64,000 bases of DNA from Halobacterium sp. CBA1132. GTDB lineage: Archaea > Halobacteriota > Halobacteria > Halobacteriales > Halobacteriaceae. The notes beneath the pieces are model-generated. The model saw nothing but the letters and a program-made list of their open reading frames with translations, did no database searches and had not been told where the DNA came from. Position numbers and translations under genes: made by a program. Shown here piece by piece: positions 16,111 to 23,989 of this stretch (the stretch's first letter is position 1; every line of letters begins with the position of its first letter). The stretch is from positions 1,302,001-1,366,000 of the forward strand of contig NZ_BCMZ01000001.1 of assembly GCF_001485535.1 (NCBI RefSeq), read 5' to 3'.

Positions 16111-16149
16111 CCGTATAAAAAATTTTCCCGGACGGCGGGGTCGCCGTCC
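16111..16149 (-). terminator. hairpin plus oligo-T after the lut operon, overlapping a downstream TATA element
   Basis: Perfect 8-bp arms at 16130-16137 and 16142-16149 (GGACGGCG and CGCCGTCC) around a 4-nt loop lie 15 nt beyond the stop of the LUD fusion gene. On the minus strand the stem is followed by AAAATTTTTTATAC. That tract looks like an intrinsic terminator for the lut genes and at the same time like the TATA box for the ABC ATPase operon. Confidence 0.55.
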
Positions 16150-16163
16150 CGCTCGGGAGCGCC

Positions 16164-18386
16164 TCAGCGCGACCGCGGAACGCGCTCGACGGCCGGCGCA
16201 ACGAGTTCGACAGGGTGTGTCGACGCCTGCGGGAGCAGCGATTCGAGTTGCTCGTGGCAGGACGCGCCGCTGGCGACCAGTTCGCGCTCGTCGACGTCCG
16301 CCGCCTCGAACTGGTCGGCGAGCGTCTCGCCGACGTCGACGCTGAGCTCGTAGTACTCGGACTTGTAGCCGAAACTCCCGGCCATCCCGCAGCACTCCAC
16401 GTCGGAAGTCACCACGTCGTAGCCGAGGCGGTCGAAGACCGCTTCGGTGTACTGGTCGACGTCGAGCGTGCGCTGCTGGCAGTGGCTGTGGTAGGCGACG
16501 TCGCCGCCAGCGGTGAGCGTGTCGGCGTCCGCACCGTTCTCCAAGAGGCCGTAGACGTACTCCATCACCTCGTAGCTGTTCGCGGCGAGGCGCTGGGCGC
16601 GGTCGGCGTCGAGCAGGCGCTCGTACTCGCGGCGGAACGCTGCGAGGTCCGACGGTTCGACGACCACGACGTCGCGGCCGTCGTCGAGGTACGGGTCGAG
16701 GCTGTCGGCGACGCGCGCGGCGTTCTCGGTGGCGGTCGCAATCATCCCCTGCGAGAGCGGCGCGCGCCCGCTCTCGTGGCACGGCGCGACCGTCACGTCG
16801 ACACCCAGCGCCTCCAGCGTTCGCACGGCGGCCTTCCCGCGGTCGACGAGCACGTAGTTCGTGTACGCGTCCGGGTAGAGGACGGCCTCGCGGTCCCCGT
16901 CCCCGGCAGTCGCCAGCGGCTCCCGGGACTCGAACCAGTCCACCAGCGTCTCCCGCTGGAACGCGGGGAGGTCGCGGCGGCGGTCGACGCCCGCGACGCG
17001 CTCCATCAACGCCCGGGACGGCCCCCAGTCCGCGAGCCAGTTCGAGACGGGCGCGGTCGCGGACCCGAGTTTCGCGAGCGCGCCGAAGTTCCCGAACAGG
17101 CGCTTCTGGACGTCGACGCCGCCCGGGTCGGCGTCCGGCGTCAACCCCTCGACCAGCCAGTCGAACTCCGTGTCCGTGCCGCGGTTGACGCGGTCGCGGA
17201 CGACCGTGTTTATCCACGGGATGTCTATCTCGACGGGGCAGGCGTCGACGCACCGCGAGCACCCCGTGCAGAGGTCGTTGAACTCCGCGGCCGAGTCGAG
17301 GCCGTGGACGCCGGCCTCCCAGCCGGTGGCGATGCCGCCGGTGTACGTTTCGCCGCCGAACGCGTGCCCGCCGACGTGCTGGAAGTTCGCACAGGAGTTC
17401 GCGCACGCGCCACACCGAATGCAGTAAAGGGTCTCCCGGAGCTCGTCGTCGTCGCGCATCTCGGTGCGCCCGTTGTCCAGCAGGACGAGGTGGAACTCGC
17501 GGTCGTCCGCGCTCCCGTCGAGCGGTTCGTCGGGCGCGTCGAAGTCCACGACCGGCGAGTCGACGGGCGGCGAGAGCAACGAGAGGTACGTCGCGATGTC
17601 CTGCCCGCCGGCCGCGCGCGCGATGAGTTCCGCGAACGGCGGGAACTCGTCGACGCTCGGAATCAGTTTCTCGACGCCCGCAACGGCGACGTGCGTGTCC
17701 GGCGTGACCGCGCACTTGCGCGCGTTGCCCTCGTTCGTGACGAGCGCGATAGTGCCGGACTCCGCGAACACGAAGTTCGCGCCCGTCATCCCCACGTCGG
17801 CGTCCATTATCTTCTCCCCGACGTGGTCGCGCGCGAACTGCGTCAGGTCCTCCGCTGTCTCCAGCGGCTCCGCGGGGTCGAAGTGCGCGTTGAACAGCTC
17901 GGCGATGTCCTCGGTGGACTTGTGGAACGCCGGGCCGACGAGGTGGGAGGGCGCCTCGTCGGCGACCTGCAGGACGAACTCCCCGAGGTCCGTCTCGGTG
18001 ACGTCGACGCCCACGTCCGCGAGCGCGTCGTTCACCTCGATTTCCTCCGTCGTCATCGACTTCGACTTCGCGAGCGTCTCCGCGCCCTTCGACTCCGCGA
18101 TTTCAGTGATGTAGCGGTTCGCGTCCGCGGCGTCGTCGGCGACGTACACCTCGCCGCCGTTGGCCTCCACGGACGTCCGGGCCGCCTCGATGAGTTCGGG
18201 GAGGCGCTCGATGGCGTCCTCCTTGATGGCGCGGGCCTGCCCGCGGAGTTCGTCGATGTCGTCGCGGTGGCTGTTGGTCTCGTAGCGGCCCTCGTTGACG
18301 TGCGTGGTGTTCTCGAAGACTGCGTCGCCCTCGGTTTCGAGGAGGTGGCGTAGCTTCGCCGCCTTGCGCTCTCGGTCGGCGCTCAT
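16164..18386 (-). CDS. LutB-LutA-type fusion: LUD domain, two [4Fe-4S] clusters and CCG domain (740 aa)
   Basis: Probable electron-transfer subunit of L-lactate oxidation to pyruvate. The N-terminal LUD domain (about 60-300) contains the GMTGANFVFAESGT region at 199-212. Two ferredoxin motifs follow: Cys322/325/328/332 and Cys373/376/379/383. The C-terminal part (about 400-740) is a cysteine-rich CCG domain with ECCGMAG; the first half of the usual tandem CCG pair has lost its cysteines. In Bacillus these functions are on separate LutA and LutB proteins, so this is a fusion. The start codon overlaps the stop of the LutC-like gene by 4 nt. A strikingly similar C-terminal half occurs in the GlcD-GlcF fusion at 23986-27021. 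Confidence 0.9.
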   Translation of the reverse strand: MSADRERKAAKLRHLLETEGDAVFENTTHVNEGRYETNSHRDDIDELRGQARAIKEDAIERLPELIEAARTSVEANGGEVYVADDAADANRYITEIAESKGAETLAKSKSMTTEEIEVNDALADVGVDVTETDLGEFVLQVADEAPSHLVGPAFHKSTEDIAELFNAHFDPAEPLETAEDLTQFARDHVGEKIMDADVGMTGANFVFAESGTIALVTNEGNARKCAVTPDTHVAVAGVEKLIPSVDEFPPFAELIARAAGGQDIATYLSLLSPPVDSPVVDFDAPDEPLDGSADDREFHLVLLDNGRTEMRDDDELRETLYCIRCGACANSCANFQHVGGHAFGGETYTGGIATGWEAGVHGLDSAAEFNDLCTGCSRCVDACPVEIDIPWINTVVRDRVNRGTDTEFDWLVEGLTPDADPGGVDVQKRLFGNFGALAKLGSATAPVSNWLADWGPSRALMERVAGVDRRRDLPAFQRETLVDWFESREPLATAGDGDREAVLYPDAYTNYVLVDRGKAAVRTLEALGVDVTVAPCHESGRAPLSQGMIATATENAARVADSLDPYLDDGRDVVVVEPSDLAAFRREYERLLDADRAQRLAANSYEVMEYVYGLLENGADADTLTAGGDVAYHSHCQQRTLDVDQYTEAVFDRLGYDVVTSDVECCGMAGSFGYKSEYYELSVDVGETLADQFEAADVDERELVASGASCHEQLESLLPQASTHPVELVAPAVERVPRSR

Positions 18387-18889
18387 CGGTCCGTCACCAC
18401 CACCGCGTGAACGCGCTGGGGACCGTGGACGCCAGCCACGAGTTCACCCATGTCGGCGGTGGCGCTCGCGCCCGTCGCCAGCACTGCCGAGTCCCGCCCG
18501 GCGTCGAACTCCTCGCCGAGCCACGACGCCGTCTCCTCGACGTCCTCGTGGAGGTCGCTGGCGCGGACGACGCCGACGTGCGTCGTCGGGTAGAGGCTCA
18601 CCGGCTCCGCCCCCGCTTCGTCGCCCTGAATCACGAAGGTCCCGTAGCTCACGATGCCGTGGACGCGCGTGACGCCAGTCTCGGCCTCCCGGAGCAAGCG
18701 CGGGGTCGGCGGTATCTCCACGTCGGTGTCGTCGAGGGAGACGCCGTCGATGCCCAGCGGGACGCCGACTGCGGGCTGCTCGACCACGCCGGCGAGCGCG
18801 TCCGCGAACTCCGCGGCTTCGACGCGCGTACACGACACGTCGGCCGCCTCCAGCGAGTCCGCGAACCTGTCTGTGGTGTCCGTTCGCAT
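18383..18889 (-). CDS. LutC-type LUD domain protein (168 aa)
   Basis: A stand-alone LUD domain with the family segments RVHGIVSYGTFVIQGDEAG (substrate loop), SLYPTTHVGVV and a C-terminal GPQRVHAVVV. In the lactate-utilisation system LutC works with the iron-sulfur proteins. The start is taken at ATG 18889 (MRTDTTDRF); the longer frame adds 14 unlikely residues. Its TGA overlaps the ATG of the LutB-LutA fusion (ATGA), so the two are translated together. Confidence 0.88.
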   Translation of the reverse strand: MRTDTTDRFADSLEAADVSCTRVEAAEFADALAGVVEQPAVGVPLGIDGVSLDDTDVEIPPTPRLLREAETGVTRVHGIVSYGTFVIQGDEAGAEPVSLYPTTHVGVVRASDLHEDVEETASWLGEEFDAGRDSAVLATGASATADMGELVAGVHGPQRVHAVVVTDR

Positions 18890-18927
18890 GTACCGTACGT
18901 CGCCCACGCCGCGCTTATGTCTACCGG

Positions 18928-19419
18928 TCACCCCTCGGTCATGACGGTGACCACGGGAATCTCGGCGTTCAGGAGGAACGACTGCGTCGCGCTCCCGAAC
19001 ACCGCCTTCCCGACGGGGGTGCGCTTCCGGCCGCCGACCACGAGGTAGGTCGGGTCGTCGAGCGTGTCGAGGACGCCGAGGACTTCGCCGACGGTTTCGC
19101 CGACGCGGCCCACGTAGCGGGCGTCCGCCGGTACGTCGTCGAGCGTCTGCTTGGTGATGTCCTCGGCGACCCCGGCGGCGTCGCGCTGCGCTTGGTCGAC
19201 CGTGTAGCTGTCACCCTCGGTGCCGCCGTAGTCCGTTCCCGCGGCCGTCGGGAAGCCGAAGTTCGCGGTGGAACCGCCGTCCGAGCGCTCCTCGTAGGCG
19301 TCTTCGGGCATCACGTGCACGACGACGAGTTCTTCGCCGTACTGCGCGGCGAGGTCGGCGCCGACTTCCACGACTCGGTCCGGAATCTGCTCCCCGTCGA
19401 CTGCTGCGACGATTGCCAT
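18928..19419 (-). CDS. universal stress protein, UspA family (163 aa)
   Basis: A single Usp domain beginning MAIVAAVDG. The C-terminal nucleotide loop reads VVGGRKRTPVGKAVFGS, the G-2x-G-9x-G(S/T) pattern of ATP-binding Usp proteins, and ends in PVVTVM. An internal acidic Gly/Thr insertion lies at about residues 45-65. It is upstream of the lut pair on the same strand with a 38-nt gap. Usp proteins modulate stress or transport responses; the target is unknown. Confidence 0.9.
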   Translation of the reverse strand: MAIVAAVDGEQIPDRVVEVGADLAAQYGEELVVVHVMPEDAYEERSDGGSTANFGFPTAAGTDYGGTEGDSYTVDQAQRDAAGVAEDITKQTLDDVPADARYVGRVGETVGEVLGVLDTLDDPTYLVVGGRKRTPVGKAVFGSATQSFLLNAEIPVVTVMTEG

Positions 19420-19518
19420 GCGCGGCGGTTCACGGCCGGGACACAAAAACGTGTACCCGCTCCCCGCGCCCGGTACCCGGGATAGCACCTATGTACCCGG
19501 AGCCGCGTGTACTGGGGC

Positions 19519-20004
19519 ATGGGAGCCATCGACGAGCACGACAACGAGCATCTGACGCCGTCACTCGAACACGTCTTCGACCTCGACATCGAAGTCGCCG
19601 ACCCAATCGTCATCGGGGAGACCGGCGACGGCGAGCGACGCATCATCGAAATCACGGACGGCACCATCTCGGGCCGTATCGACGGCCACGTCCTCCCGGG
19701 CGGCGCGGACTACCAGCTCTACCGCACCGAGCGCCCGACGGAACTCGTCGCGAAGTACGCCTTCGAGACGGATTCGGGGTCCCGGGTCTACGTGGAGAAC
19801 CGCGGCATCCGGTGGGCGCCCCCCGAGACCAGCCGTAAACTCCGCGACGGCGAGGAGGTCGACCCGGACGACGTCTACTTCCGGTCGGTGCCGGAGTTCG
19901 AGACCGCGGACCCGGAACTGGAGTGGCTGACACAGAGCGTGTTCGTCGCGACGGGCGTCCGGCAGCCCTACGGTGTGAAACTCGCGGTCTACCGCGTCGC
20001 CTGA
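19519..20004 (+). CDS. DUF3237 family protein (161 aa)
   Basis: A small beta-rich protein matching DUF3237: the conserved ISGRIDGHVLPGGADYQL region near residue 52 and RVYVENRGIRW near 94. The biochemical function is unknown. DUF3237 genes are often seen near aromatic or organic-acid catabolic genes, which agrees with this window. The ATG at 19519 is chosen over an upstream start four codons earlier. Divergent from uspA with about 100 nt between. Confidence 0.8.
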   Translation: MGAIDEHDNEHLTPSLEHVFDLDIEVADPIVIGETGDGERRIIEITDGTISGRIDGHVLPGGADYQLYRTERPTELVAKYAFETDSGSRVYVENRGIRWAPPETSRKLRDGEEVDPDDVYFRSVPEFETADPELEWLTQSVFVATGVRQPYGVKLAVYRVA

Positions 20005-20559
20005 CGCTCCGGCCGCGTCGAAAAGCGGCGCTGCCAAGTCGCCCTACGCATTTCTGTCCAGTTGATAGTTCCACAGAGTAGTCTGTCAGCCAATACACCG
20101 AATCGGTCGCACGATTGTCGACATTCGATCCCACACTTCGACAGTAGTAGCACGCGTCGACGAAGCGCGCGCGGACTCAGACTCGGTGATGATTGGAAAA
20201 GAGTGCGGGAATCCGTCGAAACGAATCGGAAAGTGGATGATTGTTTGCATCAATAGCGAATTGGTATCCGGGATTCGTTCCGTGTCGCGTCGGGTGCGCG
20301 ACTGCGCTCGCGTTCGCTCCCGGAGTCGGTTCGCGTTCGTCGTCGACGAGTAGCGGAACGTCTCTCCGGAACAATCGGTTCGATAGATTGTTTGGTAATC
20401 AGAGACGTACTGTTTCGAGGTCGCTCCGGGCGCGGTAGTTCCGAGCGTGTGCGAAGTCGCGGGCTTGGGCATATACTGGTAAGCTCAAGTCTAGAATTAA
20501 CTCACATCGAATTCCCGAATAACGGAAACATTTAACATAATGATTGTCGAGTAGGTTGT
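20005..20559. promoter_or_regulatory. 555-nt intergenic region ahead of the orphan binding-protein gene
   Basis: No convincing gene is present in any frame. The last 30 nt hold TTTAACATAA at 20531-20540, 20-29 bp before the start codon, which fits a leaderless promoter. The rest is moderately AT-rich with no long repeat seen. A long regulatory region or a decayed gene is possible. Confidence 0.5.
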
Positions 20560-21807
20560 ATGGGCATGTTTGACAGTGACAGTACCCGGCGGTCGTACCT
20601 GAAGACCGTGGGCACAGCGGGAGCGCTCGGCATGAGTGGACTGGCCGGCTGTACGGCCTTCGGCGGTGGCGGCAGTGGCGGCGACGAAACCATCACCGTC
20701 GCGGCCGCAGTCCCCGAGACCGGGCGGCTCTCGTCGGTCGGCAACGAGATGCTGCGCGGCTACGAGATGGGCGTCAGCGTCATCAACGAGAACGGCGGCA
20801 TCGACGGCAAAGAGGTCGAGCTCATCGTGCAGGACGACGAGAGCGACCCCGCGACGCTCCGGCAGGTGCTCCAACAGACACTGAGCAACAACGACGTCGA
20901 CATGGTCTGGGGGAGTTTCTCCAGCCCGCTCGTGATGGCGGGCAGCGCGCTCGCGGAGAACGAGGGCCTGCCGTTCCTCGCCGTCGCCACCTGCTATCAG
21001 GCACCGCTGACCGACGAGGGCAAGGAGTGGACGTACACGCCGTTCCCGAAGACCCGCGACGTCACGCGCGCGACGACCGGGCTGCTCGACCTGATTCCCG
21101 AGTCCGAGCGCCCCCAGACGGTGGGTATCTGGGAGGAGAACTCCGGGTGGGGCAAAGAGATGGCAGAAGCGTGGGACACGAAGCTCTCGGAGGCCGGCTA
21201 CGACGTCGCCATGCGCGAGACGTACGGCGCGGGCAACCAGGACTTCTCGACGCTCATCTCCCAGTCCGAGAGCGCGGGCGTCGAGGCGCTGGTCGCGTGC
21301 CCGCAGCCCCCGGACGGCATCACGGCGATGACCCAGCTCAACAACAGCGGCTACACGCCGGACTTCATCGAGTTCGTGCGCGCCGCGGACCCGCAGGCGT
21401 GGTGGTCTGCGCTCGGCGAATCGGGCAACTACGTGACGATGTGTCCGGGGTGGGCGCCCGGCATGACCGGGAATGGCAACCAGACGCTGCTGGACACCTA
21501 CCGCGCCAGCACCGAGGGCGCGGGCGAGAACGCCGTGCCGCGCGTGATGGTCGGCGTGGGCTACAACCTCACGCAGACCGCCGAGCAGGCGCTCTCGGGG
21601 GCGTCCTCGACGGACCCCGCGGACGTCAAGTCGTCGCTGGACGAGAACGACTTCCAGACGGTCATCGGGGAGTTCAGTTTCGACCAGTACGGGATGCCCG
21701 AGCCGGGCCAACTCTCCGCAGCGAGCGCGCAGTGGTGGAACGGCGAACAGCAACTCGTCTACCCGCAGACGGAGAACGCCGCGGACCTCCAGTTCCCCAT
21801 CGAGTAA
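20560..21807 (+). CDS. Tat-exported lipoprotein, branched-chain amino acid type substrate-binding protein (415 aa)
   Basis: Twin arginines at 10-11 (TRRSYLK), then a lipobox ending at Cys31 (AGC) and a Gly/Ser linker. The mature part is the two-lobed Peripla_BP_6 fold (LivJ, amide/urea or aromatic acid class) with the conserved ELIVQDDESDPATLRQV segment. No permease or ATPase gene adjoins, so it is an orphan; it is a clear paralogue of the protein at 38068-39327, whose permeases are next door. It may lend another specificity to that importer. The start is supported by the promoter spacing. Confidence 0.9.
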   Translation: MGMFDSDSTRRSYLKTVGTAGALGMSGLAGCTAFGGGGSGGDETITVAAAVPETGRLSSVGNEMLRGYEMGVSVINENGGIDGKEVELIVQDDESDPATLRQVLQQTLSNNDVDMVWGSFSSPLVMAGSALAENEGLPFLAVATCYQAPLTDEGKEWTYTPFPKTRDVTRATTGLLDLIPESERPQTVGIWEENSGWGKEMAEAWDTKLSEAGYDVAMRETYGAGNQDFSTLISQSESAGVEALVACPQPPDGITAMTQLNNSGYTPDFIEFVRAADPQAWWSALGESGNYVTMCPGWAPGMTGNGNQTLLDTYRASTEGAGENAVPRVMVGVGYNLTQTAEQALSGASSTDPADVKSSLDENDFQTVIGEFSFDQYGMPEPGQLSAASAQWWNGEQQLVYPQTENAADLQFPIE

Positions 21808-21890
21808 CGCCGGGGGACGGAGTCGGTCGAATGCGGTAGTCGCCGCTCGCGCGCGTACCTTTTTGAAGTATGCCGCACAATCGGTAGACG

Positions 21891-23381
21891 ATGTCACTCG
21901 AACTTTCGATCGATGCGGACTGGAGCGAGCAGTATATCGACGGCGAGTGGGTCGGTGCGGACAGCGGAGAGACCATCGCCGTCGAAGACCCCTCGACGCG
22001 CGAGGTCGTCGCCGAAGTCCCCGAGAGCGTCGAAGCAGACGTCGACGCCGCCTACGAGGCCGCCGCCGAAGCCCAGACCGAGTGGGCGCAGGCGCCGCCC
22101 GCGCGACGGCAGGAAGTACTAGAGACCGTGTTGCAGCTCCTCGACGAGCACGAAGAGGACATCGTCGGCCTGCTCGGTCGAGAGGCCGGTGGCTCCGCCA
22201 TCATGGGCGGGACGTCCGTCCACCTCGCCAGCGACCAAGCGAGCGAAGCGGCGACGCTCCCGCGACGCATGAAAGGCGAGCACGCCGACTCGAACATTCC
22301 CGGCAAGGAGAACATCGTCGAACGAGGCCCGAAGGGCGTCGTCACCGTCATCTCCCCCTGGAACTTCCCCCTGAACCTCTCGATGCGCGCCGTCGCGCCC
22401 GCCATCGCGGCGGGCAACAGCGTCGTCCTCAAGCCCTCCACGAACACGCCGATTTCCGGCGGGCTGCTGTTCGCGAAGCTCTTCGAGGAAGCCGGACTGC
22501 CCGAGGGCGTGCTGAACGTGGTCACCGGGCGCGGCTCTGAAATCGGTGACCGCGTCGCCAGCCACCCCGAGAGCGACGTCGTGGCGTTCACCGGTTCGAC
22601 CCCCGTGGGTCGCCGTGTCGCAGGTCTCGCCGGGGAGAACCTCGCGGTACCCGCGATGGAACTCGGCGGCAACAACGCCCACGTCGTCACCGCCGACGCC
22701 GACCTCGACCAAGCAATCGACGCGGCGGTCTTCGGGTCGTTCGTCCACCAAGGACAGGTCTGTATCTCCATCAACCGCCACATCGTCCACGAGGACGTCT
22801 ACGACGAGTACGTCCAGCGACTCACCGAGCGCGCGGAGTCGCTGCCGGTGGGGAGCGCGCACGACCCCGAGACGGTCGTCGGCCCCATCATCGACGAGTC
22901 CCAGCGCGACGAGATGCTCGAATACGTCGAGGAAACCATCGACGCGGGCGCGACCCTCGAAACCGGCGGCGAAACCGCCGACATCGACGGCGTCGACGAC
23001 TCGCTCGTCGTCAAGCCGACGGTCCTCTCAGACGTCACCAACGACATGTCCGCGGCGTGCTTCGAGCACTTCGGGCCGATTGCGCCCGTCATCCCGTTCT
23101 CGGACGTCGACGAAGCCGTCGAACTCGCCAACGACACCGAGTACGGGCTCTCCGGCAGCGTCCACGCCGGCGATCTCGGCACGGGCCGCGAGATCGCCAA
23201 CCGCATGGACACCGGAATGGTCCACGTCAACGACCAGCCCATCAACGACGAAGCCCACGTTCCCTTCAGCGGCACGAACGCGTCCGGCGTCGGCGGCTAC
23301 AACACCACCGACTTCCTCGAAGAGGTCACCGAGCAGAAGTGGATTAGCGTTCAGCACGAACCGCGCGAGTACCCGTTCTGA
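21891..23381 (+). CDS. aldehyde dehydrogenase family protein (496 aa)
   Basis: NAD(P)-dependent oxidation of an aldehyde to the acid. Asn158 (SPWNFPL), Glu257 (MELGGNN) and the nucleophile Cys291 (GQVCIS) are all present, and the length is normal. The FEHFGPIAPV and GVGGYNT segments resemble benzaldehyde or vanillin dehydrogenases, so an aromatic aldehyde is plausible but not proven. It lies 83 nt after the orphan binding protein and is followed after 56 nt by a winged-helix regulator on the same strand. Confidence 0.92.
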   Translation: MSLELSIDADWSEQYIDGEWVGADSGETIAVEDPSTREVVAEVPESVEADVDAAYEAAAEAQTEWAQAPPARRQEVLETVLQLLDEHEEDIVGLLGREAGGSAIMGGTSVHLASDQASEAATLPRRMKGEHADSNIPGKENIVERGPKGVVTVISPWNFPLNLSMRAVAPAIAAGNSVVLKPSTNTPISGGLLFAKLFEEAGLPEGVLNVVTGRGSEIGDRVASHPESDVVAFTGSTPVGRRVAGLAGENLAVPAMELGGNNAHVVTADADLDQAIDAAVFGSFVHQGQVCISINRHIVHEDVYDEYVQRLTERAESLPVGSAHDPETVVGPIIDESQRDEMLEYVEETIDAGATLETGGETADIDGVDDSLVVKPTVLSDVTNDMSAACFEHFGPIAPVIPFSDVDEAVELANDTEYGLSGSVHAGDLGTGREIANRMDTGMVHVNDQPINDEAHVPFSGTNASGVGGYNTTDFLEEVTEQKWISVQHEPREYPF

Positions 23382-23437
23382 GGTCGCCGGGGTCGCCAAC
23401 CAGTAGGAATTTCACGGCCCCCGTCCGAGGGGATGGC

Positions 23438-23989
23438 ATGCCAGCGAACGGGCCAGACGACTCGGTGTCCCCCCGGAACATCGTCATTCTGAAAGTTCGG
23501 GTGGCCAACCCCACCGCCTCGACGCGCGACCTCAGTCGCATCCTCGAAGCGGAGTACGGCATCGAACTCTCACACAACCGCATCAGCGAGCTTCTCCGCG
23601 AGATGGCCGAAGACGGCCTCTACCGGGAGACGGTCATCCCCGACCAGAGCATCTTCAACCACTATCTGTTCCGGTTGTCCTTTCACTACCCGAACTTCGC
23701 CGACCAGTGGGAGGACTGCTACTGGGCGCTCCGGGACGACCCGCACGTGTTGATGTTCTTCAACGCGGACTCGGAGTACCACTGGCAGTTCATCACGCAG
23801 TTCCGCGACAACGACCACATGCAGCGCTGGATTCACGAGTTCTTCAAGGAGTTCGGCGAGTTCATCTCGGGGTTCCACAACACCGTCCTCCACCAGGTCC
23901 ACAAGTTCCAGACGGACGCCGCGGTGTTCGACGAACTGCTGCGCGAGACCGAGGAAGGCCGGCAGTATCTCGCGGAGAACGAGCCCTAG
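23438..23989 (+). CDS. winged-helix transcriptional regulator, paralogue of 52432-52959 (183 aa)
   Basis: An Lrp/AsnC-like winged helix at about residues 12-70 (STRDLSRILEAEYGIELS) is followed by a C-terminal domain rich in aromatic residues (WEDCYWALRD, YHWQFITQFRD, WIHEFFKEFGEF). That domain is not the standard RAM domain; it may be a ligand domain. The gene at 52432-52959 shares the whole architecture. It follows the aldehyde dehydrogenase gene. Its stop codon overlaps that of the convergent GlcD-GlcF gene within CTAG (23986-23989). Confidence 0.8.
   Translation: MPANGPDDSVSPRNIVILKVRVANPTASTRDLSRILEAEYGIELSHNRISELLREMAEDGLYRETVIPDQSIFNHYLFRLSFHYPNFADQWEDCYWALRDDPHVLMFFNADSEYHWQFITQFRDNDHMQRWIHEFFKEFGEFISGFHNTVLHQVHKFQTDAAVFDELLRETEEGRQYLAENEP

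Noticed and set aside
16215-18353. 712-codon open frame opposite the LUD fusion
   Set aside because: Antisense shadow; the LUD fusion on the other strand has two ferredoxin motifs and normal halophilic composition.
20005-20559. Possible small genes between DUF3237 and the orphan binding protein
   Set aside because: Frames at 20062-20256 and 20086-20472 are short, basic and mutually overlapping.
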